64,000 nucleotides of DNA. Source: Sipunculus nudus (taxonomy: Eukaryota; Annelida; Sipuncula; Golfingiida; Sipunculidae). The translations under genes and the position numbers were made by a program. The stretch covers positions 69,794,926-69,858,925 of the forward strand of contig CM049309.1 of NCBI GenBank assembly GCA_026874595.1. Direction: 5' to 3'. Below are positions 24,773-39,513 of this stretch, one piece after another (the stretch's first letter is position 1; each line of letters starts with the position of its first letter). A model generated the notes under the pieces. That model was not told where the DNA came from, made no database searches, and saw only the letters and a program-made list of their open reading frames with translations.

Positions 24773-24952
24773 CAGTGGAACCTGTCTGAAAGACCATCTA
24801 TCTAAAAAGACCACATGTCTATTAAGACCAACCTTGAGTTGACCAAAACCATTTAGATTAGTTACAACCAACCTGTCTAATAAGACCAACTGTGAATTTA
24901 GACTATTTTTGGCCAGTCCCTTATATGTGACCTTATTACACAGGTTTCACTG
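24773..24952. mobile_element. CAGTGGAACCTGT MITE, copy 2
   Basis: 180 bp. Terminal inverted repeats CAGTGGAACCTGT and ACAGGTTTCACTG, flanked by TA. The interior carries repeated AAGACCA words in one orientation. Closely related to the element at 59538. Confidence 0.8.
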
Positions 24953-27111
24953 TATATATATATCCTTTACATGGAAATGTACTTTTCTTTAAGTCCAACC
25001 ATATTCCTATATTCCAGCTGGCCTACCATTGCCAGAAAGTATCAGAAATTTATGTAGACACCAAACGTGTTGCGGGCGTGCAATTCACTCAACATTTGCT
25101 CAACCAGAAGGCATGAAATCTTATATGTCATGATCAATAGACTGTTCCATTTGCAATAACTGTCTCAAGCTTAGATGTTTGACTCTTGGACTCAAGCCCT
25201 AATATGTGATGAAAAACTTCCTGACAAGAACAAAGAATTAGGTTTTACAGCCTAATGCATCGAGCTGATTTTGAGTTATGTAAGTGGTATGGCTCTTGCA
25301 ATGGATGACCAAACCTCGTTATGATATTGTTTTTTTTATATTATTTTTTATAGAATATTATTGACACAAAACAACTAATCAGCAGCTTTTAAAATATAGG
25401 TCTTTATGCAGGTGGTTAGGGAATTTAGCATTCATCAATTGGGATGATGTTGTGAAAAATAGACAGCTTTCTCAAATACTGATTTCATTGCATTTCTCAT
25501 ATAGTAATCTGCATATTGTTTTGGTATGACTTTTGGAGAAATAAGCCATTGTCCCATTACCATACTGCAGTTTGCTTTCTATAACTGATACGACAATTTA
25601 TAAAAATAGTACCACATTTCAACTGGTGCCCTTTGATGAAACACACTACAGCCCAAGATTTCAACTCATACAAATGACTGTGCAGAGTTGGTGAAATGAT
25701 TATCCAAAATATGCCTAAAATTTATCAGGTGGTCACTGGACAAGTAACAAAATACATTTAAAGGTCTGCTTTTAAGAGCTTCTGTAATGACCAGTGATTT
25801 GTTTGGACAAAGACTTCTTCATCACAATGTGAAATCATGTAATTCATTTATGTTTTTTGTTTGTTAATCGTGAGACCATTGATGTCAAAATTTGATCATC
25901 TTTGATGACATAAGTAGAATCATTCATAAATTCTACATAACATATGGACTTTCTGTTCATATGAGCTTCAATAAGATAAGTAGGATGAACTAATCAGCAT
26001 ACAATTATGACCCCCTCAATACAAATTATATTGTCATTTATAACTTTTAAATCTTAAAAACTAAGCTCTTTTTGAAAACCTTGTTTTATAATTATCATGT
26101 ACTTTATTCTGTCTAAGAAATCATTGTCACATGTATATTAATACATGATCTATAAATTACACCACCATCCAAGCTATGGAGAGTGCCTTGCATTAGTTAT
26201 TATAACTAGTTGCACAATCAATGTAAAATAAAGTTTATATTTGAAATAAAGTTAATTTTGTGAATTTGTTTAGGCTTTATTTAGCCATACTCTGCAAATG
26301 TTCAGCAATTAAGTAATTAAGCCAAAATTCATTCAGTAACATCAATCAAAATCTGCTGACCACGTTCAGCAGACAAGGAAAGCAAGCCCACAGTAGGAAG
26401 ACACAGAACAACTGCTGCCTCCTTGTGAGTAGCACAAGTACTTCCAATTCCCTTTTTACAGCAATACCTATCTTTGTCTAGCAAATTATTAGTAGGTAAT
26501 ATTATATTTCAGAAAAATATCAGAGACAAAATTAATATTGAAATTTAACCATGCATCCATACTTGGCTAAAATAACAATATGTATGTAAAAAAATGTGTC
26601 AGAAGTTCTATGAATAACGATACATATAATAAAGTATTCTCTTTAATTGATCAAATGTCAGGTCACTCACAGTTCACCCACCAGTTATGTTAATGATACT
26701 AAGGGTCAAAGGTTTAAAACTAACATTTAAAATGAATTTTCCCTTTTTTTTGCATTTCAAGGTACTTCATAAAAGCTTTGTTCTTCTCACAAAACATGAC
26801 AATATTTAATTAATTATAACTAATTATATAAAAAAAACACTGTTTACAGCATGAGCATGACATATAAATGTCACCACTTTGTTATTTTTGTTATAAAGAA
26901 ATCAACTGTAAAAGTACATGTATTTTAAAAGATACAGAAATGGTTGTAAACAATTTCTGAAAATATTCAAGAGCCCAATAAATAAATTCTTCAAATTCAT
27001 TAATGATCAAAACTTTCAGCTTCATATACCTTACTCAGGCCCAAGTTTTTTTCTGATTCAGAAATGTCTTTTATTAAACAGAAATATATATATACAGAAT
27101 ACATACTTTTG

Positions 27112-27310
27112 TTTAAAGCCAGCTATTAACCTCCCATATCTGTAGAATTTATGTGATTTCTGACTTACTTGGTGTACATATTAGTGAACTATAGGTAATT
27201 TCTGTTTAGAAATAATGCAACTATTATGGATGCATGGAATTTTTAATCTACAAGCAGTTAGTAAACACAGCACATATTGCATCCATGTTGACGAACATAA
27301 AAAATTTGTT
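27112..27310 (+). repeat. Dispersed repeat family A, copy 2 (5' part only)
   Basis: Matches the first ~200 bp of the copies at 11725 and 33917 (AATTTATGTGATTTCTGACTT, TACAAGC..TTAGTAAACAC). The right half is missing. Confidence 0.55.
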
Positions 27311-29204
27311 TGTTGCATATATGTGGAATGTGTAAAATATATATGCAATGTTTACAACATTTTTCAGCCCAGTTAAATTCTGAACATGGATAAACCACAA
27401 AGCTTCATTTACACTCTTATTTCTTTACTTTCTTATTTCATTTATAATTTTACAACTGATTGTTAGGCTTAAAAAAGTAAATTAACTTTAAGCTCAACAA
27501 GATTTAAAGCAATTGTAGTATTCTAAGATGTCAAATGAGTTTGTTGTAAAATATTTTTTACAGTAGAAAATAAAAAAATTTACAAGTTTTAACTCATTTA
27601 AAGCATATAGGTTTTTAAGCCATATATAATAATTTTGTCTGGATAGTGATTTTTAAACTACACCAAGAAAGGCTTGGCGTGAACAACCCCATGTTTTACA
27701 TAGTATAACATTGGCTTTTTGCTGGTACAGCTCTGGAGTCAACATCCCTTTATATTTCACAAGGAAATGTGAATCAACCTGTCTAAAATATGAATAAATG
27801 TTATGAAAAACAGTGCTCATGGTCAACTATTGTGCAATGAGAGAGCATTGAATAGCCTTTAAGGAACACCATTCCTTTACAAAAGTGAACTGGTAAAAAA
27901 ATGTTTGTACAAAAAGGTATTTTTTAATTTATGTCTTGGACAGGAAGGAGAAACCCCTCCCCCAACCAATAGCATTTAAGCAAAAACCAGTATGGCTTGA
28001 GTTAATTTACCTTTAACTTGCACATCCCTGACACTGGGAATACTGGTAACTAATTTTTATACATATATTAAAAAAATACATATTAAAAATAATAAAATAT
28101 TAATATTTCAATGCAAAATGTTAAAGGTCAAAGCAAAAATTAAATTTATTTTATCAAAACTTTTTTAAATGCTAGTTTAAAGTCTTTAGTTTTTCAACAA
28201 AGTTCACAAAGACTTTGGGATACCAAGTTCATTAATTTAAAAAAGACCATAATAAATCGGAAAAAATATTTACCAATACACAGTAAAAATACACGCAAAC
28301 ATCTGCCAAACTTGTCTTTATTGTCCAAAAGTTAATTTTAGGAGCCACTTAGGCACAAATTACCCTTCACTATAAAAAAGGCTACAGCTTGTAATTTTTC
28401 ACAAACTTGCCAGTAAAGAAAAGAGTATATAGATTAATCAAGGGTTATGGCAGCTCAATCCCAAGCTAATATCAACAGGAATGAGGCCAAACTGTGGCAG
28501 GCCACCCACAGATCTACTTACTAAAAACCAGAGACAGAATCTGTAATACACGGAGAAGAAAGCAGGGATGAAGGAAGGGCTTGGGCAGACCAATAAAATA
28601 GCTGGACTCTTCTCACCTTGGTTAATTAAATGACAACCTCAGGCGTGGGAGTCAACACACTGATACAATATACAGGGTTCCGACGGCTCAAAGTTGCGTG
28701 ATGCCCCAGCGTAAAAATCTACAGCAATCATAAAAATCTATGCTTTTCAACTAAAGCCACTTAAAACAAGTGCCTGGGGTCTGGGGTTATGTGTGCTGCT
28801 GAGACAAGAAACTGTGGGGTTAAATATGATCAAGCAATGTCATGTCAAATAAGCATAAACTTCACAATCATGTGCATGGCAAAACAGTGGCATAAAAAAA
28901 TGATTTTCAAAGATTCTGGTGGCCAGGTTCATTAATTCAAAAAGATCACAATATTATATTACATTTTCTAGAGAAATTTGAAATTTAAACCCAGACCTTC
29001 AAATATGAATTTTCTTCAGGTTTTACTGTGGTTTCTGAAGTTTGCCAATCAGGATCCAGTGACAATCATGTTTGAAGGGTGAAAAAGAACAAATGTCCAT
29101 AAACATCTGCACTTCTTGGGTTTATTGGCATTTAAATGTAAAGCAATTTGGGCATGTATGTTAACAAGATGAGGAACAGCACGCTGCCGATCCACTACGT
29201 ATGA

Positions 29205-29380
29205 CAACCAGAGCTTCCTTTTTGACCACGGAAGACTGAGTGATTGCTATAGATCAATAGTGGTCCACATCAGATCTTCTTGCAGTGACAACCCTGCTCA
29301 GACCAATCCTCACCATTCATTGGCTGAATCCCTAGCCAATCAGGCAGGAGCACAGAGGGCCTTCAACAGACAATAGAAAA
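29205..29380. promoter_or_regulatory. Inverted CCAAT pair in a GC-richer block
   Basis: CATTGGCTGAATCCCTAGCC followed by AATCAG places two CCAAT boxes in opposite orientation 12 bp apart; another CCAAT lies at about 29304. No TATA box or first exon could be tied to it. Confidence 0.25.
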
Positions 29381-32300
29381 TTAATGACGCATGCTTTTCA
29401 GTTCTGGTCTACAATATTAAGCTAAATTAACATAACTCTCACTGATTTATGTACCAAGGGTTTTGGGATTAAGCTAGCATATGCTCTGAGAAGAGCAAGC
29501 TCCCGCTTGGCGGAAGACCACCAGCTGCCTTAGAGGGACAGTTTGGACAGGGCAAGAAATAGTAGATATAACAGTGGTCTGTTCTGCTTGCATGGGCTGG
29601 TGCCAAAGTGCTGCACACTGAAACCAGTGGCTTAGTGGTGAGCTTTAAAGAGAACTTATTAATCAATTAGTATCGAGTGGGTCCAAGTGATGTGAATCAG
29701 GAGCATCATACATTACTGGTAGTGATTTCTGAATCCTGTCAAAATAGGACAAACACAGTGCTGATGGCATTGTCAACACTAGCACAACCTATGCTGCATG
29801 GTATATTAGATTACGGTGATGGGAATTCAACTAAGGGTCTTGACACTGACAGGTGAGCTCGCCTTCAACAGCAGCCAGAATTAGAGTTGATGTTTAGCCG
29901 ATATTAATCTGTTTTATTGGCCTCATCTTTCACCCTACCCAGACACCTGCAGTTACATCCAAACATATCTTATTGTCCTGTTCGTGCAGAAAGACACAGC
30001 CAGTTTCTTATCCTCAACTTCTCAACCAGTCTTGGGTTTCTTAATATCTTTTAGACTTGAAAACTCTCACTTTTCATTGGAGATCTGAGTCTGATCTGAA
30101 TCTAATAAGCAAATACCTGAGATTCATTGGACATAATATTACCAGTTAGTCATGACCAAGTCTGAACTCTCAAACTTATGATATGCTGAAGTATTCATGT
30201 GCTCAAACTATGTAGGTAAATATGACAAAGAGATGATAATTGTTGCTTGTATGTACTTATATTACTCAATGACATGATGTTAAGTTATAAATTTTAGTTC
30301 AAATAAATTTTAATTAAGTACAAATAAACAGAACAGTCATATAAATTATACTGTACAACATAGCTCACCAATTAACTGGAAAGTAGAATGCATAATTTAA
30401 GCTGCCCTTTGTGTGTCAGATATCAGTGAACATGACCGCCAACCACCCTCACTCAAGCTCCGAAAAAAATTCCCCTTTACACCTTATTGTACTCAGTCAA
30501 TCTCTGCCTCTTCCCTTCAACTCAATTTTAATCCTTTTTGCAGTGCAGATGGACACATCAATACCACCTGGATTCAATACATGTATCCTTTTTAATGAAC
30601 TGGATCAAACTGTCATATCATGTAAAAATGAAGTGTAAGAGATGGATGAAAGGTGGGAAGGTAGCTCAACTCTTATAATTGATTGATTACTGGTCCTATG
30701 TTAAATAAAAATGAAAAAATTCCTGGCCATCTCTAGAATATGTACCTCATGTTTAACAACACCCTCAATTTGGCATGTATATCTCATATATATGGTTTTG
30801 TCTTATCTCATCTTGTGAAAAGTAATGTTTTGTGCTTAGTGTTCATTTAATGAAAACACTATTTAAGAGCAAAAAACTGCAAGTGGAGCTTTATTTGGAA
30901 AAAAACTTATAAAAACCATTAACTTATAGATTTTGTCTCAAAAGTGTATAAATGTGAGCAAATATACACACCTTATACTTGTTGAAAATACAGAAATTCA
31001 TGCATCAAGTTTTCAGTGGAATAAACTGAAATTCACTTTTCTTTCCCTCTGGAAGAAAGTTCTTAGTTTAAGTTTAGTAACTGAACTTGATGTGTGGAAA
31101 TAACAGGGAAATCACAAGTATTTAATTAGTACTGATACCACTGATGAGTGATTAGCAGGGAATGACTGATTACAGTGCACAGTGCCCCACAGCTCTGTGA
31201 TAGATTTGTTCAAATTAATCACTGTCTAGGTGTGGCATAGGTGCGGGGAGGCCTCTTTTTAGCAAAAACACTATCATTGCTGGGTCTCTTTTTAGGGAAC
31301 AAACTATCAATTCAGTAAATAAATTCTCTCACATTTGAAGGGCCACTGGCTATTTGAGGCTTTGAAAGAGCTTTTATCTTAATAGCTTCACACTCGGGGT
31401 TGAGTCCTCAGAGCCCGACTGAGACTTTTGATTACAATCTGACAGCTGGCAGAGATGGGGAAAGTATGTTGCTCCTATTAGTAGTCACACACTTGAAACC
31501 TGCCGCCTCTTGACATTGGGATACTGTATAACCTTTACAAACACCATTTTTCCCTGTGGTGTATCTTCAGGGTTTAATGTTCTTTTTTTTATCATTTTTT
31601 TTAAATATTTTTTTTTCAAATTCAGTCCATTGCCTATTAGTTGTGAAATCTACTCAATGTTGATGAAGGTAACTATACAATAAGAATTATATGTTATTAA
31701 TAAGCCTTATGGATTACAGGTCCCACATGCACAGTATTGTGAATGATTAAGAAATTATCCGCCTGTGATTAAGACAAGAGAGTGAATCTCTGAGGTTCTA
31801 TCAAATATCCACCTTGTTACCTCAGTGGTTCTGTCAAGGATCAAAAAGGGAGCTCTGAAATGAAATGCTATAAATACTAAGCTACCACATACAATATTTA
31901 TATCTGATTGTATTTTTTATAATATATGATTTTTTTTTTCAAGTTATTTTAGATTATCCGCTACTAGGGCTGAGATTTGGTCCACTACAGCCTTTATTAA
32001 ATTTGTTTATATTATTTTCAACATATGGTTTTACTTAAGCTTTACTTTTAAAAGAACTGAGAGTTTCTGATATTACTATTGGTACTCTGTTGACTTTATA
32101 AAATCAGTTACATAATTTTCTGTATTTACAAGTATGCCAATTTGCTGACATGCCAGGTGTTCAAACCGACATTGGCAGTCAAGTTTCTGTTTAATCAATT
32201 AAATCATTCTAACTTAATTTTTTAGCATTTTCTCTAGGTTTGAACAATCTATAATACAATTTTCATTATCACAGTTTTCAACTTGCAATTATTTTTAATC

Positions 32301-33916
32301 ACAAATATGTTTCGCAATATTGTGCCATCTAACACATTTGAAAAAAAAAATCAGATATGATTTTCAACATCCAGTCATCTAGATATGATTTGATCTTCAA
32401 TATTTAGTTAACTGACATCTAAAGTTAGAAAATTTGATATATTTTGTGAAATTTTTAACATTAGTATTTGTGAATATCTTAATTCTGATACACAGCTGAA
32501 ATCTTGGTTCAAAATGGTTAATATGTGACAGTTTATTACTTACTTGCATAATATTTATTTGTGCATGGATTGGTATATGTTGGATAATGTCCCTGGAGAT
32601 TTAATAACTTCAGTATAAACTCTCAACTCAGGAACTTACATGGTGCAGCATGACAGTTCGCTGACAATGACGGTGTGATACGGTCAAAAGCTACAGCTCC
32701 AAAACAAATGATTTTCTAACATATGGATCACGCAAAGAATATGTCATCACCCTACAAATATAGTAGCCAGACTCTGCAGACTAATAATTCATTTCCAGTC
32801 TCCTGACCTCAACACACCCTGATTCCACACTGCAGACTAAACAATAAGTTTTATTGAGTGCACTCCTCTTCCAGCAGGTAATGAAACAAATCAAAGTTTG
32901 TTTTCCCTGAAATTTATTAAGGACAGACTTTGTCTTTATATCTCTAAATTGAACAAGCCTTTGATGTCTCCGCTGGGAGTCTAGAAAGCATACAATCACC
33001 CCTGGTGAGTCTCTGAGGAACTAACTCTGAGACTGCACACCCAATGACTTCTAACGCATCTTCACAAACATATCAGAATTGGCCTAACAGAAAACATCTA
33101 GTCCTTTGGACTTTTTTTTCTTGTTAAGGATAGGTCCTCTGCTTGTAGGTTGCACTGTCTACTGAATGACAATTAAGGTAATTATATGATGAAGATTATG
33201 TGTTATTATCAGTAAAAGTATTTCTGAAATTTCATGCATGTGGCTTAGAATAATACAGAAGTCACACCCTGTAGTTAAGACATATGAGAAAATTATAAAA
33301 GTTCGACTGATATTTCACCTTTTTTGTCTTTGACGACTTAACTTGGCACCTTCACCTCTGAAGTCCAACACTTATGTCCAACCCATTCCATTTCTACATT
33401 CCTCTAATTTTTTTGTTAAACTGATTTAACTTTATGCATTTAAATTACTTCAAAAGTTAAAAGCATCCTTTGTCCTTGGCATTTAAGCAGATATATGGGC
33501 TCTCCATGCTACTAGTTTTGTTGCTCCACCATGCAAGACACCCATCCATTGTGGAATGGTAACCTTTCAAAATAGGTGTTAAAATTTCATGAGGGATGTG
33601 AGGATATAACGGTAAAGAAAACCATGGTTTTATGCTCTGAACATTTTGTAGGACATCAATTTTACTATTTCTTTTTATATTTTTGGATTGGTTAACATCA
33701 CACTCAACATTCCAAATTACTTTTCTGCTTATGTTCCAAAGTCCTCATCTATATACCAATATGAATATATTAACATGAATATATAAGCTATGTTGATTTG
33801 GTTCACAGTAAGCTTTGCTTGCTGTATTGTCATATCAAGGAAATCAACATCATGAAGTGCTGCTAACAAATATATGGATACAACTCTCACCTGAACAATA
33901 TAACTATTTATAGATC

Positions 33917-34385
33917 TTAAAGCAAGCTATACACCTACCTTTTCTATAGAATTTATGTGATTTCTGGCTTAACTCTGCCTACATATTAATAAACTCTTCC
34001 TGTTATAAAAAGTTCTTATAATGCCCTCTCTGTCAGATGTATTAGCTGCCAGCTTGTTTATCTACAAGCTTTTAGTAAACACTGCAATCTTGTCAAACCA
34101 AAAAAACATGTAACCTGAGGTGGTTGGTTGCCTATACGGGGAACTTGAAAGGACACTAGTTACTAAAACCCTTGGCAAAACTCTGGTTCATCAACCTGGC
34201 ACTACATGTCCTCACTGAATGTGTTTGGATTATTTTGGTGGCCCCCCACATGTTATAAACATGTGGATATAAACAAAACTAACTGCCTGTATGCAAGAGT
34301 TTTCACGTATTCTGGCCTATTTTTTATAAAGGTTCAAATAATTATCAACAGTCATTAGATGTCAGATACCATATTAGGCCCCTAA
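33917..34385 (+). repeat. Dispersed repeat family A, copy 3
   Basis: Near full-length partner of the copy at 11725, in the same orientation. GAATGTGTTTGGATTATTTT is identical between them. It contains a local palindrome, ACATGTTATAAACATGT. Confidence 0.65.
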
Positions 34386-35639
34386 ATAATAATAAGCTAC
34401 TTTATGTTAGTTAATTTGGCCTTATATGGGCAATCAGGTCTTTTGTTTATAACTAGAGGGCTGTACTTTATATAAAGAACTGAACATCACTTTTTTAACT
34501 CTAATTGGAATGTTACAATTTTCACCTGTACAGTGTGAGAGTGTTGATTTCTGGTCCTCTTGTAAGGAATTTAAACAGGGATAATGACTTTCTGCCTAAC
34601 AGCATATTTTATGAACACACAAACTATCCCTCTGGTTACTTAGAATCCAGCTGGGCCAGTCAATGTACTTTTCCATTATGAACAGTAACATGTCATGTAT
34701 TCCCACCACTCACTGATTCAGAGATAATGCCTTCCCCATCTAAAGAATGTGTTGTATGTGTCTTTAAAACACTGGTCAAATAACTAGCATGGTGTTTATG
34801 AAACCAGCTTGGTCAGTCACCTCACAGTTCTGGTGCCAGTGCTTAAGATCCGTCCAATTAGACAAATGAGCACACGTGCCAGACAAATTGTAAAAGAGGG
34901 TTACGGTTCATCCAAATCAACATTTGACTTGCTGGACCAGGCACACTATATTAGCTTTACTGTACCCCTGTGTATATATTTCATGCCAGTAGTCATCATT
35001 GTTCAAAAGACAGATAATGAAGAGCTATACCAGGTACCATTAAGCTCAACAAGAGCTGGGTTCCTCTACCCAGTGATAATTCATTTCACCCAGCCATTGT
35101 GAACACCTACACATTCAAATCTTTACATAAAGTACATATAGGGGTGTGCCAATTATTCAATTATATCAATGATTGATCTTTTTCTTTCATAATCTATTAA
35201 ACTGGTTGCATTTTTGATAACTGATCAAAAACAATTATGTATGCACATGCAAAAAAGTCAAATAAACCAGAAAAACACATTCTAATGTTGTCAGAGTTAT
35301 ATAAACACAGGACACAAAGGGGTGAACAGCATTTGACCTGTACCTTGTGCAGAGAAAAGTGTCACCATCTGGCAGGTACCCTGACCTTTCAGTGTTACAT
35401 GGTCAGACTAAATATGTTAGGTCTAATTCTGTACAGCAGAAAAAATGGTAATATAGCAGGTACACAAAATAATTGATTAATAATCAATCATCAGTCATCT
35501 TTATCTTACAATTATCAAACATGATTTTATGACCAATTGCAAACACTATATTTTCATTTCTTTTGTTTGTCTTCTAAAAAAGGAAAAAATTAATGTCCAA
35601 GGGGCTATGATGCTCAATTAACATACCTTCATTTGTTTG

Positions 35640-36545
35640 ATAAAAGTAAAGGGACCTAAGGGTCATAAATAAATTTTCATTTGTTTCACTATTGACCCAT
35701 GGGTCTCAACGCTCAGCTGAATTTTTCTAAAAGAATACTAATATGAGCTTTTACAAAATGCGGGTCCTGTGATCAAATTTAAAGTGGATCTGTCTACCCA
35801 AACTGGAGATATCATCCATAAACTAATTTGTGAACTAATGGGCCTTGTGACCTTGACTTTTGACTTTGTGACCTAAAATCAAAAACAATGTTCCCCTATT
35901 GACAGGTGAGCTGCATGTGTACGACAGAATATTTGAATGAAAGTTTGATTTAAAATGCATCCACAATATTTTTAAAGAAGTGGGTCCTGAGACGTTGACC
36001 TTTGGCCTCATTCCCCAAAATTAAAAGGGTTCTTACTTTATTGGTGGGTCATATATAAATCAAGTTTGAAACCAATATGTCAATCCAAACTGGAGATATC
36101 ATCTGGTAACAAATATGTTGAGAGATGGCCCCTGTGACCTTGACCTTGTGACCCCCAAATCAATCAGATTCTTCCCAGCTATATGTGGACAATGGAAGGT
36201 AAAGGATAAAAGATTTGGCTAAAAATGTATCCACAATCTTTGTAAAGAATAGGGTCCTGTGACCTTGACCTTTGACCCTAAAATGTTTTGCTCTACAGGT
36301 GGGCTTTATAAAAGGCTAGTTTGAAATCCTTAGTTTAATCCATAGGTCAAAGTTATTTAATTTCAGGTTTCCAAGGAGATTTTTTATTTTCCTACATGAA
36401 TATTCAGTTACCTGTTTCAAAGGTTAGAGTTTACAATTTGTACCCTGAAAATGGATGGCTGGCAGGAGGACAGACAAAGCACCATTCCTTTACCTAAGTT
36501 GGCTTCCAGTCAGCTGAGCTAATTAAAAAACAAAAGACCCAAGGA
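35640..36545 (+). repeat. ~135-bp modules carrying TGACCTTGACC words
   Basis: About four degenerate modules with GTGACCTTGACCTTTGACC-like cores near 35849, 35985, 36130 and 36260. The 3' end has the CAGGTTTCCAAGGAGATTTT segment also found at 60625 and an AGTCAGCTGAGCTAATTAAAAA tail. Confidence 0.6.
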
Positions 36546-36994
36546 TCAGTATGCTCAGGTGACTGATTTTAAATTGTTTCTAAAAAATAGGTGAATCAGG
36601 GATAATTTTACTAAGGTTTGAAAGGACTGATTTTAAAATCAATAAAAACATTAAAATATATTAAAGTGACCAAGTGGTCATGATGCTCAGATAGCATCCT
36701 TTCCTCTATGAAAAAAAAGTGTGACCCCGGGCAAATGATGCTCAGCTGACAGTACTGAAAGTCTACAGCACCAGCTCCCTTGAAACAGGGCAGCTTTCAT
36801 TGATTAACACCAGTACCAAGGATGCATTAATAACATAGCCTCGCCTCTTATATGTCAAATTATTGCACAAGAGTTTTTTAATAGCTTTAATTAATTAAAA
36901 GATTCTTGCATCAGAGAACTAATACTTCACCAGATCTTATCATCATATTTAAGTAGTATCAGTGATTAAGAGCACTGCAAATGGTGCATAATAT

Positions 36995-37475
36995 CTCTAT
37001 CCCATATCCTGTGACCTCTGACCTCATTAAATATTTCTGAGTTTTTGCTGAAAATGGAATTAAGGTGAGAAATGGTATTAGTCAATATTCATAATGAGTT
37101 TCATGAAAATCCATCAGGATTTTTGGTAAGTTATCAAGGAGCCACCAGTCTAATGACCTCTCATCTCATTAAATATGCATGTATTTTGTTGGAAACTGAA
37201 CTTAGCAAGATTAATATTTCTGCTCAGATTTATATCTTTTTAATCCATTATATTCCTGGTAAGTGATTGCAGTAACACCTAGAAGCCTAGTGACCTCTGA
37301 CCTAATTGAATATGCATGGATTTTGCCCATAATCTAAGTCGGGTGAGATAATCTATTGGTCAGTTACTATGGTGAGTTGTATGAAAATCCATCAAAGCAC
37401 CAGTCAGTTATCACGGTGACACTTTAAAGTTAATGGACGGCTGGACCATTGGTATACCATAATACATCCTTTCAA
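36995..37475 (+). repeat. ~145-bp modules with GTGACCTCTGACCT, copy 1
   Basis: About three modules containing TGACCTCTGACCT (37012-37024, 37291-37303; a decayed one near 37155), then AATATGCATG and ATGAAAATCCATCA. The block ends GGTATACCATAATACATCCT. Confidence 0.7.
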
Positions 37476-37499
37476 TGAGGACATATAAAAATTGAGATT

Positions 37500-39510
37500 G
37501 GGACACTTAAACAAGAATGTGCTATGTATTCAGAAACTCATTACTGAGTGAAGCTGCTATCAGACAAATGATACATGGACTATAGACAACTAACAGTTGC
37601 ATTATGACATCATATCCCAGGTAAGCTAGACATCACTGAGCTAATATTTTCCCCCCACAAATTTTTAATTTTATACTGCCATTTAATTCCTTAAGAACAC
37701 AGTTTTTGTATAGACAAATGAGTAAACTGTTTAAAGAAATTGCCATTTTATCTCCCCTTTATGAAATAATCTAACAGTACCAAGTCCACACTTTGGGCTT
37801 TAATGTACAGTGGGGTAATATGCCACAGTGTAATTGAGTCGGGGAATGTATCTCATCTGAGAGCCAGCATCCACTCTGACATTTAAACAACTGTAAAGGA
37901 TGCACAGTCAACACACAAGGAGATAACGAGGACATGTGTGAGTGTAAATGGCAACTACCCACAACCTGCACTGAGACAATTTGTGATGAAGTGACTGCAT
38001 ACATTACAAAGAACATGTTTAAAGCTTCATATGACAACTTGAAAAAGAAGTTAATTCCACAAATACAATCAGGACACTGGCTTTAAATTATTCTGTTTCC
38101 TATTTTCATGAGCTATTAATGTCAAGGACAATGAAAAATGTCTTGTTTTCATGTGATTTCACAATTAAGCTTATTTTGGACTTAGCTATTTAAAGATCAC
38201 TGTTACTTCTGAAAAGTATATCTTATATATAATTTACCCTGACCTCCTTTATAAACTTTTAAATGCTGGAATGTTATGTATCAAGTGACATTCAAAAGCC
38301 TTTTATATCTAAGCATAAAATAAATTAGATTCATGGACTTTGTATTGTACATTATTATGTTTTTATATATTTTGCACCAAGTGATATTCAAAGGTTGATT
38401 ATTTCCAAACAGAAAATATATAATAAACACTGACTTTCTGCAGCATTTTTCAAAATAAGAGTCACTTATTATTTAATGCTCAAAGGGTCATGGTTAATGT
38501 TAATAACAAGCTTATGTTAGAAGTTAATTTCAGAAACTGAAACTGCTCAGCATGGAAATGTCACCTGTGTATGTAGTTGCGATGGAGGCAGATTACCTCA
38601 CTCTAACAAAACAGTGTGTAAAGACCAAGAAAAGTGTCGCATTTGATTTAGTGTAATTTGTAAAAGGACTTCTTCCTGATCCCACAGCACTTGGTATGAG
38701 GGGCTCTGGGGACCAATACAACCAGTTGATTTCACATACAATAACGAGAGTATTCAATCTCCCATCCACCAGTGTCTCTTCATCCTGTTAAAAACATCAC
38801 TGTAATCAAGCTACTGGAGCTTCTGTGGCTTCAGTGATGTGCCATATTTATAGAATTACCTTCCCTGTATATACAATCTGTAAGTATTTTAAAGGAACTC
38901 ACCAATATGTTTATCACAATGTCCCACCTGGGAGCCTGTATACTAAGGTATACGTTATTACACCAGGTATCAAGCTGGGAAATGTCAATTTCTCTAGTCA
39001 TTTCACACTAGTTCATATAAATATGTGTTGGTGGCTTCCATTCTAAGTGCACAATGTGCCTTTACTTGGATAAATCCAATTTTGGTCATAGTCTTATATT
39101 TATTTAGTAATACAATTCCCAGTTATTGAAAAAAGAAGCTAGGGCTGATTAGGAAGGAACCACTGTATCAGGATTATTGATCTATACGTCTGTGTGAACC
39201 ATATAAACCGTAATCACGAAAGTACTATCATATAAATATACCTATCTTAACACCAAAGGGGTATAAGAAAACAAAATAATGGTTCGGTCTAATAAAAATG
39301 AGTCTATATGCCTGTAGAATCTGATTTATAGCTGCAGGAATTGGCTATAACCACAAATAAAACAATGGAACCCACAATTTTTTCATCTCCACGTAAACAT
39401 TTTTAAAAATCTTTTTTACACTTTGATATACTTGTCTACCTATTTGAAAAGATTCACAAAATGCACTGATATATCAATCAAGGCAAGTTGAATGATACAA
39501 TTATCAACTG
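37500..39510. other. Non-coding stretch
   Basis: AT-rich sequence without repeats that I recognise; the minus-strand 88-codon ORF at 37771-38037 has no recognisable similarity. Confidence 0.45.
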
Positions 39511-39513
39511 CAT

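Larger units (their letters stand above)
23420..33910. other. Non-coding stretch upstream of the candidate promoter
   Basis: Contains one MITE, one partial family A repeat and the inverted CCAAT block. 31140-31530 is GC-richer and repeat-free. No exon was supported. Confidence 0.5.

Noticed and set aside
29469-29666. 65-codon minus-strand ORF with a Cys/Pro-rich middle
   Set aside because: Composition follows a local GC-richer block; no splice signals or known domain.
37771-38037. 88-codon minus-strand ORF
   Set aside because: No recognisable motif, splice context or homology; consistent with chance.
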